DNA of 64,000 nt from positions 1-64,000 of the forward strand of contig JACIXY010000014.1 of NCBI GenBank assembly GCA_014360195.1. Direction: 5' to 3'. Positions 9,063 through 17,263 of the stretch are shown one piece after another; the stretch's first letter is position 1; every line of letters begins with the position of its first letter. The notes beneath the pieces are model-generated. The model was not told the origin of the DNA, did not search any database, and saw only the letters and a list, made by a program, of their open reading frames with translations. Source of the stretch: Bacillota bacterium. Lineage in GTDB: Bacteria; Bacillota; SHA-98; UBA4971. The translations under genes and the position numbers were made by a program.

Positions 9063-10064
9063 GTGAAAACCGGTAAGAAGGTGGGATTGTTCGGGGGGGT
9101 GCTCCTGGTGGCGGTGATCCTGTCTGTCGCCCTGCCGGTCACCGCGGCTGACCCGGCCGTCACCGAGGGGCCGCCGCTCACCTACGCCCGGGCCAAGTGC
9201 GGAGTGACGGTGCTTGACGGCAAGATCTACGTCATCGGCGGAAAAGGGGACGACAACAATCCGACGCCGCCGATTGAGGTCTTTGATCCGGCCACCAACC
9301 AATGGCAGGTCCTCGGGCCCAAGTCCTGGCCGCAAAACTCCGGCTACAGCGGGCTCCAATTCGCAGTCGGGGGCAGGCTCTACAGCTTCGGCGGCAAGAG
9401 CATAGACGGCAAATCCCGAAACAAGAAGGGTTACGTCTTCGATCCCGCCACCGAATCATGGCAGGAGCTGCCAGGTGAGGCCAGCATGGGACATTACGAC
9501 GGCCAGGGCGCGGTCGTTGGTACGAAAATCTACCTCTTCGGCGGCGAGGACGATGCCTTGACCAACGAGGCCTTCGATTACGCCAAAGCGGTCGACATCT
9601 ACGACACCGCCACAGGCGAGTGGTCGGTCGGGACGCCCCAGCCAAACCCGCGCCAGGATTCCTACGCCGTGCCCTTCGGAAACAAGATCTACATCGTGGG
9701 CGGCCAGGGCGGGAACAAGGACGACGCCACCACGGACACCATGGAAGTCTACGATATCGAGACCGACACCTGGCAGACCGGATTCACCATTCCCTATCCC
9801 TGGGAGGTGCCCCGCGCCGTCGTGGTCAACGATAAGGTTTATATCCTGACAGGCAAGGGCGAGGGCTCCATGTTCATCATTGAGTTCGACCCGCAGGCGA
9901 TGACCTTCAAGGAGATGTCGGCCACCCTCAAGACGCCGCGGTACGAGGGCGCGGTGGTAGCGCTCGGCGACAAGATTTACTGCATCACCGGCAAGAGCCT
10001 GGAGGGCGATTTGCTGACCTCCATGGAGATCTACGATCCAACCAAGGATACCTATTATCAATAA
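9063..10064 (+). CDS. Secreted Kelch-repeat beta-propeller protein
   Basis: This 333-aa protein has a signal peptide (MKTGKKVGLFGGVLLVAVIL..., cleavage near VTAA). Six Kelch blades follow, each carrying a variant of the same strand: GKIYVIGG, GRLYSFGG, TKIYLFGG, NKIYIVGG, DKVYILTG and DKIYCITG. Many blades also have a downstream EVYD/EIYD and W. Six units would close a propeller. No catalytic residues are evident, so a binding or scaffold role outside the membrane is likely. It has its own AAAGGAGAG ribosome binding site and is probably co-transcribed with the phosphatase gene, which makes a physical partnership plausible but unproven. Confidence 0.9.
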   Translation: MKTGKKVGLFGGVLLVAVILSVALPVTAADPAVTEGPPLTYARAKCGVTVLDGKIYVIGGKGDDNNPTPPIEVFDPATNQWQVLGPKSWPQNSGYSGLQFAVGGRLYSFGGKSIDGKSRNKKGYVFDPATESWQELPGEASMGHYDGQGAVVGTKIYLFGGEDDALTNEAFDYAKAVDIYDTATGEWSVGTPQPNPRQDSYAVPFGNKIYIVGGQGGNKDDATTDTMEVYDIETDTWQTGFTIPYPWEVPRAVVVNDKVYILTGKGEGSMFIIEFDPQAMTFKEMSATLKTPRYEGAVVALGDKIYCITGKSLEGDLLTSMEIYDPTKDTYYQ

Positions 10065-10111
10065 CGGTAGATCATAAGACGACCATATCAAACCGCTTTC
10101 CCTCTTCTCTT

Positions 10112-10142
10112 GCCCCCTCCCCCGCGCTACGGGGGAGGGGGC
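10112..10142 (+). terminator. Strong GC-only hairpin after the Kelch gene
   Basis: A perfect 13-bp stem (GCCCCCTCCCCCG / CGGGGGAGGGGGC) with a 5-base loop lies 48 bases after the Kelch stop. It has no T-run. It is probably the 3' end signal of the phosphatase-Kelch transcript. Confidence 0.65.
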
Positions 10143-10317
10143 GGAGGGGCCTCCTCTAACTATAAGTTGGTCCCCCGGAGGTGCATTATCGGGGCGTTCA
10201 GCCCCCGCTGACCGTTGATCCGTACCAGGAGGCCGTGGGAGTTGAACCCAGCCGTCCTCGTTCCATGAGATAAATGGTAATCGGACAAGCGATTTTGATA
10301 GTAATGGGGGGAGGCAG

Positions 10318-11187
10318 ATGTCGACATACGATCTTCTGATCATCGGTCATGTTACCAGGGATATCCAGGAGTATCAAGGCAAAAGAACCAAGTTCACGGG
10401 CGGGGCGGCGTTTTTTTCGCCCATCGCCGCCAGCAGGTCCAAGGCCAAAGTCTGCGTGGTAACCAAGATGGCCGAGGAACATCAGGGCGTTCTCGACATA
10501 CTGAGGAACGAGGGAATCGATGTGATATGCCTTCCCTCATCGCGGACCACCTCCATCGAGAACACCTTCATCTCCGACGACGTCGACAAACGCAGGGTCA
10601 GGCTGCTTTCGCAGGCGGATCCGTTCACGATCGATGACCTGCCCGACGTTAGTGCGAGGATCTACGACCTGGCGGGGTTATTCATCGGAGAGATCCCGCC
10701 CGAGATGATCGCGCATCTGGCCCCGAAAGGTCCGGTGGCCCTGGATATGCAAGCGATGTTGCGCTACAGCGAAGGAGAGAAGTTCGGCTTCAGAGATTGG
10801 CCGGAAAAGAGAGAATACCTGCCGATGGTGACCTATCTCAAAGCGGATTCGCAGGAATCCGAGGTCTGCACCGGGACGGCCGACCGGGAACGAGCCGCCA
10901 GGATCCTGTTCGACCTGGGGGCCAAAGAAGTGATGATCACCCATGCATCCGAGGTCATCGTCTACGACGGCCGGCGGATTTACCGGGCGCCGTTCAATCC
11001 CGCCAACCTGTCGGGACGGAACGGGAGAGGGGATACATGTTTCGCGTCCTATATGACCTGGCGGTTCGAGCACGACGTCGAAGAGTCCGTCCGCTACGCG
11101 GCGGCGCTCACTAGCATCAAGATGGAGAAGTTCGGCCCGTTTTCCGGCACCATCCAGGATGTGCTGACACGGATGCAGACCCTGTAA
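10318..11187 (+). CDS. PfkB-family carbohydrate kinase
   Basis: This 289-aa ribokinase/PfkB-type ATP-dependent sugar kinase begins with DLLIIGHVTRDI and the glycine motif FTGGAAFFSP. It carries the catalytic GRNGRGDTCFASYMTW near residue 237, with the Asp of GDT as the expected base. It is somewhat short for the family (usually 300-340). The ATG at 10318 follows a purine-rich GGGGGGAGG. Between the Kelch gene and this start are 250 bp with the hairpin but no other gene. The substrate is unknown. The poor match to ribokinase lid motifs suggests a specialised sugar or nucleoside. Confidence 0.85.
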   Translation: MSTYDLLIIGHVTRDIQEYQGKRTKFTGGAAFFSPIAASRSKAKVCVVTKMAEEHQGVLDILRNEGIDVICLPSSRTTSIENTFISDDVDKRRVRLLSQADPFTIDDLPDVSARIYDLAGLFIGEIPPEMIAHLAPKGPVALDMQAMLRYSEGEKFGFRDWPEKREYLPMVTYLKADSQESEVCTGTADRERAARILFDLGAKEVMITHASEVIVYDGRRIYRAPFNPANLSGRNGRGDTCFASYMTWRFEHDVEESVRYAAALTSIKMEKFGPFSGTIQDVLTRMQTL

Positions 11188-11224
11188 TCCGAACGCTGGC
11201 GCGTGAACACGACCATGCCTTGGA

Positions 11225-12067
11225 TTGCTCGGAAAGGCCCGACGGCAAGAAGGGCAGGCAACTGGTGAGGTGGGCGTGAGCCTATATCATCAGATCGGCT
11301 TCCGGAGTCAAAGGCGAGGGGTGATTCCTCCACAGCTTTTTGAGGCCCACATGTTCACCTCAAGAAAATGGGGTTCAATTCTCAAAAGGTATCGATTCCC
11401 GGCCGTGAACTTCGTCATCGTGGGGGATACTGAAAACTCAAACCATACACACCCCCGGCACCCTTCATGGAGTGAAATGAAGGAGATGCAGAAGAGCGGC
11501 GTCGTTCCCCTGGAGCCGCACACTTATGACTTGCATTACTATGCGCCGGTTGACCGGCTCGGCCACAAACGGCCGGCCCTCGTAGCGCGCATATACGATT
11601 TCAAGCTCGGAAAGCAGGAGAGCAGAGACGAGTATGAGACGCGCGTATGGTATGATTTATGGCTTTCAGAATATCTCCTCGAAGAGAATCTTCACACCAA
11701 GGTGACATCTCTATGCTTTCCGTACGGCGCGTATAATCCAACCGTGATCAAGCTTGCCCGCGAGGTTGGCTACCGGTACTTCTATACAATTAGAAGTGGG
11801 GTTAACGCGCACGGTGGCACGGGAACCCCGCTTGTGCGCAGGATCTCTGCAGGCGATCCCTATATGACCATCCCGGAGCTCAACAGTCGAATCTCGCGTG
11901 CGCTGTTGCCGGGTTCGTTTCTCTTCGGAGTCATGTCAAAAGGCCGGTCGTCAAGCCTGCCGGCGACGACAAGCCCCGGCAGCCGCAATGATGAGCCCTA
12001 TAATCATGCCAGCTGGCACACCGGTCGCGTAGGGGGCTCCGACGCAGAGACGGGGAAACTCCACTAA
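11225..12067 (+). pseudogene. Polysaccharide deacetylase-like gene lacking the first catalytic motif
   Basis: The frame starts with the family's VSLYHQIG region and continues through FPAVNFVIVGD, the EMQKSGVVPLEPHTYDLHYY segment (with the metal-binding H-x4-H), CFPYGAYNPTVIKLAREVGY and LVRRISAGD. Between YHQIG and FPAVNFVI, intact NodB-fold deacetylases carry about 70 more residues, including the TFDDG motif that supplies the catalytic Asp and a metal ligand. That block is absent here in every frame. The last 45 residues after the domain are Ser/Gly-rich and probably out-of-frame extension. I infer an internal deletion and loss of activity. The true start is unclear. Confidence 0.65.
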
Positions 12068-12188
12068 TACTGCAAGTGCTAGAACGATCTAAACTTCCTG
12101 TACTCAATCCCGTAAACCTGAGCCAGCGCAAGAATCGCTGTGGTGTCGCCGGACGGAAATGAGTCTGGCAACCCGCCGAACAGATACT

Positions 12189-13106
12189 TCATTCTAAGCC
12201 AGCAGTCAGGTGGCTAAGAGTCCGATGGGCTTCCACGACACCCTCGCCGGGAATGTCGCTGTTCACTTCGATTACCTTCAGGGCATCTCGCGGCAGTTCG
12301 CGCAAGATCCGCGCGAAGTCTAGTTCGCCCCGGCCTGGCTTCAGGTGATCAGAAAACCCGACGACATCGTGGAGGTGACAGCCGACAACCCACGGGGCAA
12401 ACTCCGGAAGCCAGCTCGATTCGAGCCATCCGACCCTCTTGGGGATTTCCTCGTGGCCGACGTCATGCCAGTAGCCTATCGGCGCGTCCCGGAACTCGGA
12501 GAGGATGGCCCTCATCTCTTCCTGGTTGGGGATCTGGTGGTAGTAATCTCTGTTCTCTATGGCCAGCTTCATGCCCGTCCCATCGAGAACGGGCAGGATC
12601 TCACAGAGGCTTCTCATCGCAGCATCGAGATGGGGGCAGGCTTTCCTGCTGCGCTCGTCCAGGGCGTGTGCCAGCATGTCACGATAGCCCGGCGGGTCAG
12701 CTCCGAACCGGCTGCGCAGACTCACGAGTCGCCGTTGGACGGCGTGACCGTCTACGGCAATGAAACCGAGGTGCACAACGACCGCCCGTGCGCCTACGGC
12801 AACTCCAACCTCGATGCTCCGTTTCACGGCACCGACCGCCAGGTGTCTCAAGGTCTCATCCGTAGATGCGAGGTCGTCCTCGGAGAAGCAGCCCGGAGCC
12901 GCATTTCCGGGATAGACGCCGCACGGACTGTGTATGCTCGACACGACGATCTCGCCGCGCCGGACAAGCTCGAAGATACATTCGAGGTCTTCCCGGCAGA
13001 CCCAAGAGAGTTCCACGACGGCAAGCCCGAGTCGGCGTATCTCCCTGAGCGCATCGTACGCGGTGGGCGCACGTCGGATGTTCCACGATGTTGACAGCGA
13101 CAGCAA
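12189..13106 (-). CDS. Sugar phosphate isomerase/epimerase (TIM barrel)
   Basis: This 305-aa protein of the xylose-isomerase-like TIM-barrel family shows LGLAVVELSW, AVVVHLG, MKLAIENRDY (Glu), IGYWHDVGHEE (Asp/His), WVVGCHLHDVVG (His) and LKVIEVNS (Glu). The TTG at 13106 (reading MLSLSTSWN) is chosen because GAGGAGG precedes it by seven bases; the open frame continues seven codons further. It is the last gene of the minus-strand operon holding the second Fbp/Afu-type importer and the IMPase-family enzyme. It converges with the deacetylase remnant. The reaction is not predictable. Confidence 0.8.
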   Translation of the reverse strand: MLSLSTSWNIRRAPTAYDALREIRRLGLAVVELSWVCREDLECIFELVRRGEIVVSSIHSPCGVYPGNAAPGCFSEDDLASTDETLRHLAVGAVKRSIEVGVAVGARAVVVHLGFIAVDGHAVQRRLVSLRSRFGADPPGYRDMLAHALDERSRKACPHLDAAMRSLCEILPVLDGTGMKLAIENRDYYHQIPNQEEMRAILSEFRDAPIGYWHDVGHEEIPKRVGWLESSWLPEFAPWVVGCHLHDVVGFSDHLKPGRGELDFARILRELPRDALKVIEVNSDIPGEGVVEAHRTLSHLTAGLE

Positions 13107-13184
13107 TTTCCCGCCTCCTCGGTGCAACTACCGGGAGCCCGGAGGGTCCACACGAAAGAGTGGCATAGACCTGCGATGCTTTAC

Positions 13185-13334
13185 TCAGAACGGCACGGCT
13201 TCCGCCACGGTCACCACCTGCGGCTTCGGTGAGTTCACCGTAACCTCGTGCCTTCCGGCCTCGTACAAAGTGGCCACAACCTCGACCTTGCACAGGCGTG
13301 TTGGGAACTTCGGCGGCCAGTCATTATCGGACAA
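13185..13334 (-). CDS. Possible small ORF overlapping the end of the ATPase gene
   Basis: This 49-codon frame begins at a TTG 10 bp inside the ATPase gene and ends in a TGA. It reads sensibly through KVEVVATLYEAGRHEVTVNS and PKPQVVTVAEAVPF. The composition looks protein-like, unlike the other two frames. There is no good ribosome binding site, so translation would depend on coupling to the ATPase, whose stop lies inside it. It may be a real coupled micro-protein or the tail of a decayed gene. I do not recognise a family. Confidence 0.3.
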   Translation of the reverse strand: MSDNDWPPKFPTRLCKVEVVATLYEAGRHEVTVNSPKPQVVTVAEAVPF

Positions 13335-14418
13335 GCGAAAGGGCTTCGATCTCGACGGAGACTTCGGCCCCTGGCTTCACCGTTCCACTATACGCCGCCA
13401 GTAGCGTGAGCGGAGGCGTGGCGGCTGAACGAGACGCGATTTGCACCTTGACCCTGCGAGAACTCCCCAAGTAAGTCACCTCTTCAACCTTGCCTTTAAG
13501 CGGCAGGGCCGAAGCATCCTCCGACACTCTGATCTTCTCTGGGCGAATGGCAGCTATCACTTCCTCGCCCACAGCAGCAAGCCCGCTCGCCATGAACGAC
13601 GAGGGAAACGTGTACAAATCCAGGTCTCCGGCACGCAAGGTCCCGCGCTCCGTTATCACTCCATGAACGGTGCTGGTCAGGCCGACGAACTCCGCAACGA
13701 ACCGCGTGAGCGGCGAATCGTAGATCTCTTCCGGCGTGCCTACCTGCTCCACCTGCCCCTTATTCATCACAGCGATGCGATCCGAGATCTCAAGCGCCTC
13801 CTCCTGATCGTGGGTCACGTACAAAGCGGTGATTCCGAGCTCGCGCTGAAGAGACCGTATCTCCTTGCGAGTCTCGATGCGCAGCTTGGCGTCGAGGTTT
13901 GAGAGGGGCTCATCGAGCAGGAGGACGCTGGGGCGAAGAACCAGGGCCCGGGCGATGGCAACCCGCTGCTGCTGGCCGCCGGATAGTTGCCCAGGCACCC
14001 TCTTGCTCATCCCTGAAAGGCCTACGAGTCCGAGAGCCCACTCGACCTGTTCCTCTATTTGCCTGCGGTCGAGCCGTCTCAGACGCAAGCCGTAGGCCAC
14101 GTTGGAGAATACCGTCATGTGGGGCCACAGGGCATAGTTCTGGAACACGAAACCGATGTTTCTATCCCACGGGGGGATATCGTCCACCCGCTTGTCGCCC
14201 ACCATGACCGTTCCCGCAGAAGGCTTCTCGAAACCTGCTATGATCCTGAGCAGCGTCGTCTTTCCGCAACCAGAGGGCCCGAGAAGCGTGAAGAATTCTC
14301 CCGGCCGTATTTGAAGGTTCACGTCATCGAGAGCGACCGTATCGTTGAAGACCTTTTTGATCCCGGTCAAAGTGACGTCCACAGGGGTCACTGCGTTTTG
14401 TGAGATTCCCTTCGACAT
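13324..14418 (-). CDS. ABC transporter ATP-binding protein, PotA/FbpC type (system 2)
   Basis: This 364-aa ATPase has Walker A GPSGCGKTT, Q-loop FQNYALWPHMTV, signature LSGGQQQRVAIAR, Walker B VLLLDEPLSNLDAKLR, H-loop YVTHDQEEAL and a C-terminal TOBE region (AAIRPEKIRVSED...VTYLGSSRRVKVQ). The ATG at 14418 has GGGAGGCG seven bases upstream; seven further upstream codons are open but less likely. It is separated from its permease gene by the inositol-monophosphatase-family gene. That arrangement implies that the phosphatase acts on the transported compound. Confidence 0.92.
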   Translation of the reverse strand: MSKGISQNAVTPVDVTLTGIKKVFNDTVALDDVNLQIRPGEFFTLLGPSGCGKTTLLRIIAGFEKPSAGTVMVGDKRVDDIPPWDRNIGFVFQNYALWPHMTVFSNVAYGLRLRRLDRRQIEEQVEWALGLVGLSGMSKRVPGQLSGGQQQRVAIARALVLRPSVLLLDEPLSNLDAKLRIETRKEIRSLQRELGITALYVTHDQEEALEISDRIAVMNKGQVEQVGTPEEIYDSPLTRFVAEFVGLTSTVHGVITERGTLRAGDLDLYTFPSSFMASGLAAVGEEVIAAIRPEKIRVSEDASALPLKGKVEEVTYLGSSRRVKVQIASRSAATPPLTLLAAYSGTVKPGAEVSVEIEALSLVR

Positions 14419-14467
14419 GAGCTCGCCTCCCACTCCCAACTCAGGCCTGGTTGCCCGCGATCACGTG

Positions 14468-15319
14468 CTACGCCTCTGTTGAACCTCCGGCGCTTTGCCT
14501 AGCCAAGCAACGCCGCAATTCATCGTGCAGATCGGCGTTGCCTGCTACAAGCAAGGACAGGCGCCCCACCGGTCTCAGGATGCAGTCAATCGGGCCCCCG
14601 TCGAATTGCGTCGCGACTGCGCCTGCTTCCGTTGCCACGAGGAGGCTTGCGCCGAGATCGAGGATCGTGTTGTCCCCGCGGAAGTCTATGAAAGCATCCA
14701 CGCAGCCCGCTGCAAGGTAGCACAACTCCAGCGCGCTGCTGCCAAGGCGCCTAACGTCTCTGACGAGCCGAAGCGCGGGCAGCACACGGTCCACCTGCCG
14801 AAGCGCTCCGCTGGCGTCGAGGGCGAGGATCGCCTCGTGAATGTCTGTGGCGCCGGACGAGATGATCCGCCTGCCGTTGAGCCTAGCCCCGCACCCCCTC
14901 GCCGCCGAGAATAGCTCGCCGGTGCCCAGGTTCATCACTGCTGCCGCTACGATATCATCCGACGACAACCGCCCGGCCTTATGTCGTGCGAAGGCAATTG
15001 ACGTCCCGTACAGGCTCATTCCGCGGGCAGCGTTGCTGGAACCATCGATTGGATCGAGGAGCACCACGAGCTGAGGTTCGCCCTCCCCAACGATCGATTC
15101 CCCGGACTCCTCCGAGATGAACACGCACGGTATCTTCGCCTCCTCGATCACCCTGCGCGCCTCGGTCTCTGCTATGCGGTCTATCTCGAGCGTCGTATCG
15201 CCATATGGGTTCTTACCGACAACAACATCAAGGGGACGCGCCAGCCCCACGTGAGAACAATAAGCATACACCGCCCTTGCAGTCTCACACGCGAGGTCCT
15301 CGAGAAATGATGCCTCCAT
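14468..15319 (-). CDS. Inositol monophosphatase/FBPase-family phosphatase
   Basis: This 283-aa protein has the metal-dependent phosphatase motifs of the IMPase superfamily: the ligand Glu in FISEESGE, the hallmark LLDPIDGSSNAARG (about 97-110, usual form DPxDGTxN) and the distal DNTILDLGASLLVATEAGAV (usual form WDxAAG, here D-LGAS). It removes phosphate from inositol phosphates, sugar phosphates or PAP depending on subfamily. The start at 15319 follows GGAGGGGATAGC. The gene lies inside an ABC importer operon between permease and ATPase genes, an unusual place for a housekeeping IMPase. It may dephosphorylate the incoming substrate. Confidence 0.85.
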   Translation of the reverse strand: MEASFLEDLACETARAVYAYCSHVGLARPLDVVVGKNPYGDTTLEIDRIAETEARRVIEEAKIPCVFISEESGESIVGEGEPQLVVLLDPIDGSSNAARGMSLYGTSIAFARHKAGRLSSDDIVAAAVMNLGTGELFSAARGCGARLNGRRIISSGATDIHEAILALDASGALRQVDRVLPALRLVRDVRRLGSSALELCYLAAGCVDAFIDFRGDNTILDLGASLLVATEAGAVATQFDGGPIDCILRPVGRLSLLVAGNADLHDELRRCLARQSAGGSTEA

Positions 15320-15496
15320 GCTATCCCCTCCAAACGCACGCTCCGTCAACCCCCACACCGCACAACCGGCTTCCCCGCTCCGCCCCGCTTCCATAGATTC
15401 ACCTACCCGGCTGGCTCCCGTGGCTCCGCTAGCTCTCCGGGTTCCGATGGCTCTCCGAGCTCCCCGTCTCCCATCTCGCCTGGCCAGCCAGCTTGC

Positions 15497-17158
15497 CTAG
15501 GCGCCAACCTGCACGCCTTTCCCACGGCCGAATCTGTTCACAAGATACAACGGGATGTACACCGAGGCCATCAGCACGACAGTCATCGCCGAGGCAACCC
15601 CGAAGTCGCTCCCAGCCATTGTCGCGTTGACGAAAATCACAACGGTCATGGTTATCCACGGCGCGGAGTACAGGATCACCGTGGAGCTGATCTCCGTTAT
15701 GTTCATGAGGAATGCCATCGTACCGCCTGTGACTATGCCAGGCAAGATCATGGGCGCTACCACATCTTTGAACGTCCTGAGCGGAGTCGCTCCCACGCTG
15801 AGAGCGGCCTCCTCGAGCGACGGGTGGACCTGGTAAAGGGCCGATTCGGCAGCTTTTGCAGCGAAAGGAAGTTTCCTGATGAAATACGCCAGACAAAGGA
15901 TCATCCAGGTCCCTGTGAGCAGCAGAGGCTTCGTGTTGAACGCGATTATCAATCCGATGCCAAGGACAGTGCCGGGGATTATGTACGGAATCATCACGAC
16001 GCTGTTCAAGGCCGGAGACAGGAACCTGTATTTCTTGCGCACTATGACGTAGGCCACCGCGGTCCCCACTAGCACGTCGAGGAGGGTGGCCAGGCCTGCC
16101 AGGAAAAAGCTCATTGGAATGGGAAGGAGCGACTGCGAGGCAAGGCGCTTGTAGTTGGCAAGGGTGAACGTGGACGTAACTATCCCGAAGCTCCACTTCA
16201 GGAACGATGTCACCAGTACCACGAGGTGTGGGGTAAACGAGATTACGAGGACCAAGAACGCCCACAGCGTGATGAGCGCCGTGCCAAGCCTGGAAGCCCG
16301 CGCTGGAGTCGCTCGCCGCGGAGACGTGATGGAAGCGTACGTCTTCCTAGCCACGAGGTACCTCTGCAGCAGGAGCACCGCCGTTGATACAGCGACCATC
16401 ACAATGCTCGAAGTGGACGCCATTCGCAGGTCGCCGCCCACCTCACTGAGAAACTCGCCGTACACCAGGACCGGGAGCACCGGGAAGCCACCGCCGATGA
16501 TCATTGGAGTCCCGAAGTCGGCGAACGCCGCCATGAGCGAAAGGTAGCAGCCTGTCAGGATTCCCGGCAAGGCAAGCGGCAGCGACACCGACAGCGCAGT
16601 CTGTCGCCTGTTCGCTCCCACACTCATGGAGGCCTCTTCCAGTGAAGGGTCTATCGACACGAGCGAGTCGTATACCAACAAGAAGATGAGTGGAAAGGTT
16701 ATCCACGCCTCCACCCACACAATTCCCCTGGGGCCCACTATCGTGGTGAATGGTATACCCCAGGACCTCAGAAGCTCTGAGAGAATTCCAAACCTGCCCA
16801 GAAGTATAACCCAGGCGCAGGCTCCCAGGAACGGGGGTGAGATCGATGACATCGTGACCAGCGAGAGTATTCCGGCCTTGAAAGGCACTTCATACTTGGC
16901 CAGAACGTACGCGAGTGGCACCGCGATCAACGCCGCGAACGCCATCGCAAGGAGCGACGTCCATACGCTGTTCCAAAGTGCCTGTAGGAACTTCTGATCC
17001 GTAAAAAACCTGATGTAGTTCCCAATGCCAGCCCCTGTCGGAGACGATACGCTCTCCCTGGCTATCCAGAGTTGCGGATAAACCACCAGGAACGCGAGTC
17101 CCACAAGCAAGAGCACGCTTATAAGTACCCAGGGATCGGTGAGAAGCTTTGATCTCAC
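15497..17158 (-). CDS. Fbp/Afu-type ABC importer, fused double permease (system 2)
   Basis: This 553-aa integral membrane protein has two MetI-type halves, each with an EAA loop: PSLEEASMSVGANRRQTALS in the first and PSLEEAALSVGATPLRTFKD in the second. About twelve membrane segments are visible. The GTG at 17158 is preceded by GGAG eight bases away; the GTG three codons upstream is an alternative. It lies about 105 bp downstream of the binding-protein gene and about 180 bp upstream of the phosphatase gene. The 3' interval (15320-15496) is a low-complexity C/T-rich stretch without coding features. Confidence 0.9.
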   Translation of the reverse strand: MRSKLLTDPWVLISVLLLVGLAFLVVYPQLWIARESVSSPTGAGIGNYIRFFTDQKFLQALWNSVWTSLLAMAFAALIAVPLAYVLAKYEVPFKAGILSLVTMSSISPPFLGACAWVILLGRFGILSELLRSWGIPFTTIVGPRGIVWVEAWITFPLIFLLVYDSLVSIDPSLEEASMSVGANRRQTALSVSLPLALPGILTGCYLSLMAAFADFGTPMIIGGGFPVLPVLVYGEFLSEVGGDLRMASTSSIVMVAVSTAVLLLQRYLVARKTYASITSPRRATPARASRLGTALITLWAFLVLVISFTPHLVVLVTSFLKWSFGIVTSTFTLANYKRLASQSLLPIPMSFFLAGLATLLDVLVGTAVAYVIVRKKYRFLSPALNSVVMIPYIIPGTVLGIGLIIAFNTKPLLLTGTWMILCLAYFIRKLPFAAKAAESALYQVHPSLEEAALSVGATPLRTFKDVVAPMILPGIVTGGTMAFLMNITEISSTVILYSAPWITMTVVIFVNATMAGSDFGVASAMTVVLMASVYIPLYLVNRFGRGKGVQVGA

Positions 17159-17263
17159 AAACCTCACTCCCGACTAGAATTGGGAGAGGAACAATTGAGC
17201 GAGCAGCCGCCAGCTGGTCAGCTCGTCAACTATGGCTTTGCCCTCGCGATCGAAATACCTGGC

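Noticed and set aside
10200-10275. A tRNA-like T-arm on the minus strand (GGGTTCAACTCCCA followed by a GGCC-rich stem), reminiscent of a selenocysteine tRNA
   Set aside because: No matching 5' acceptor strand, D-arm or anticodon arm can be placed at the right distance, and the T-stem has only four pairs.
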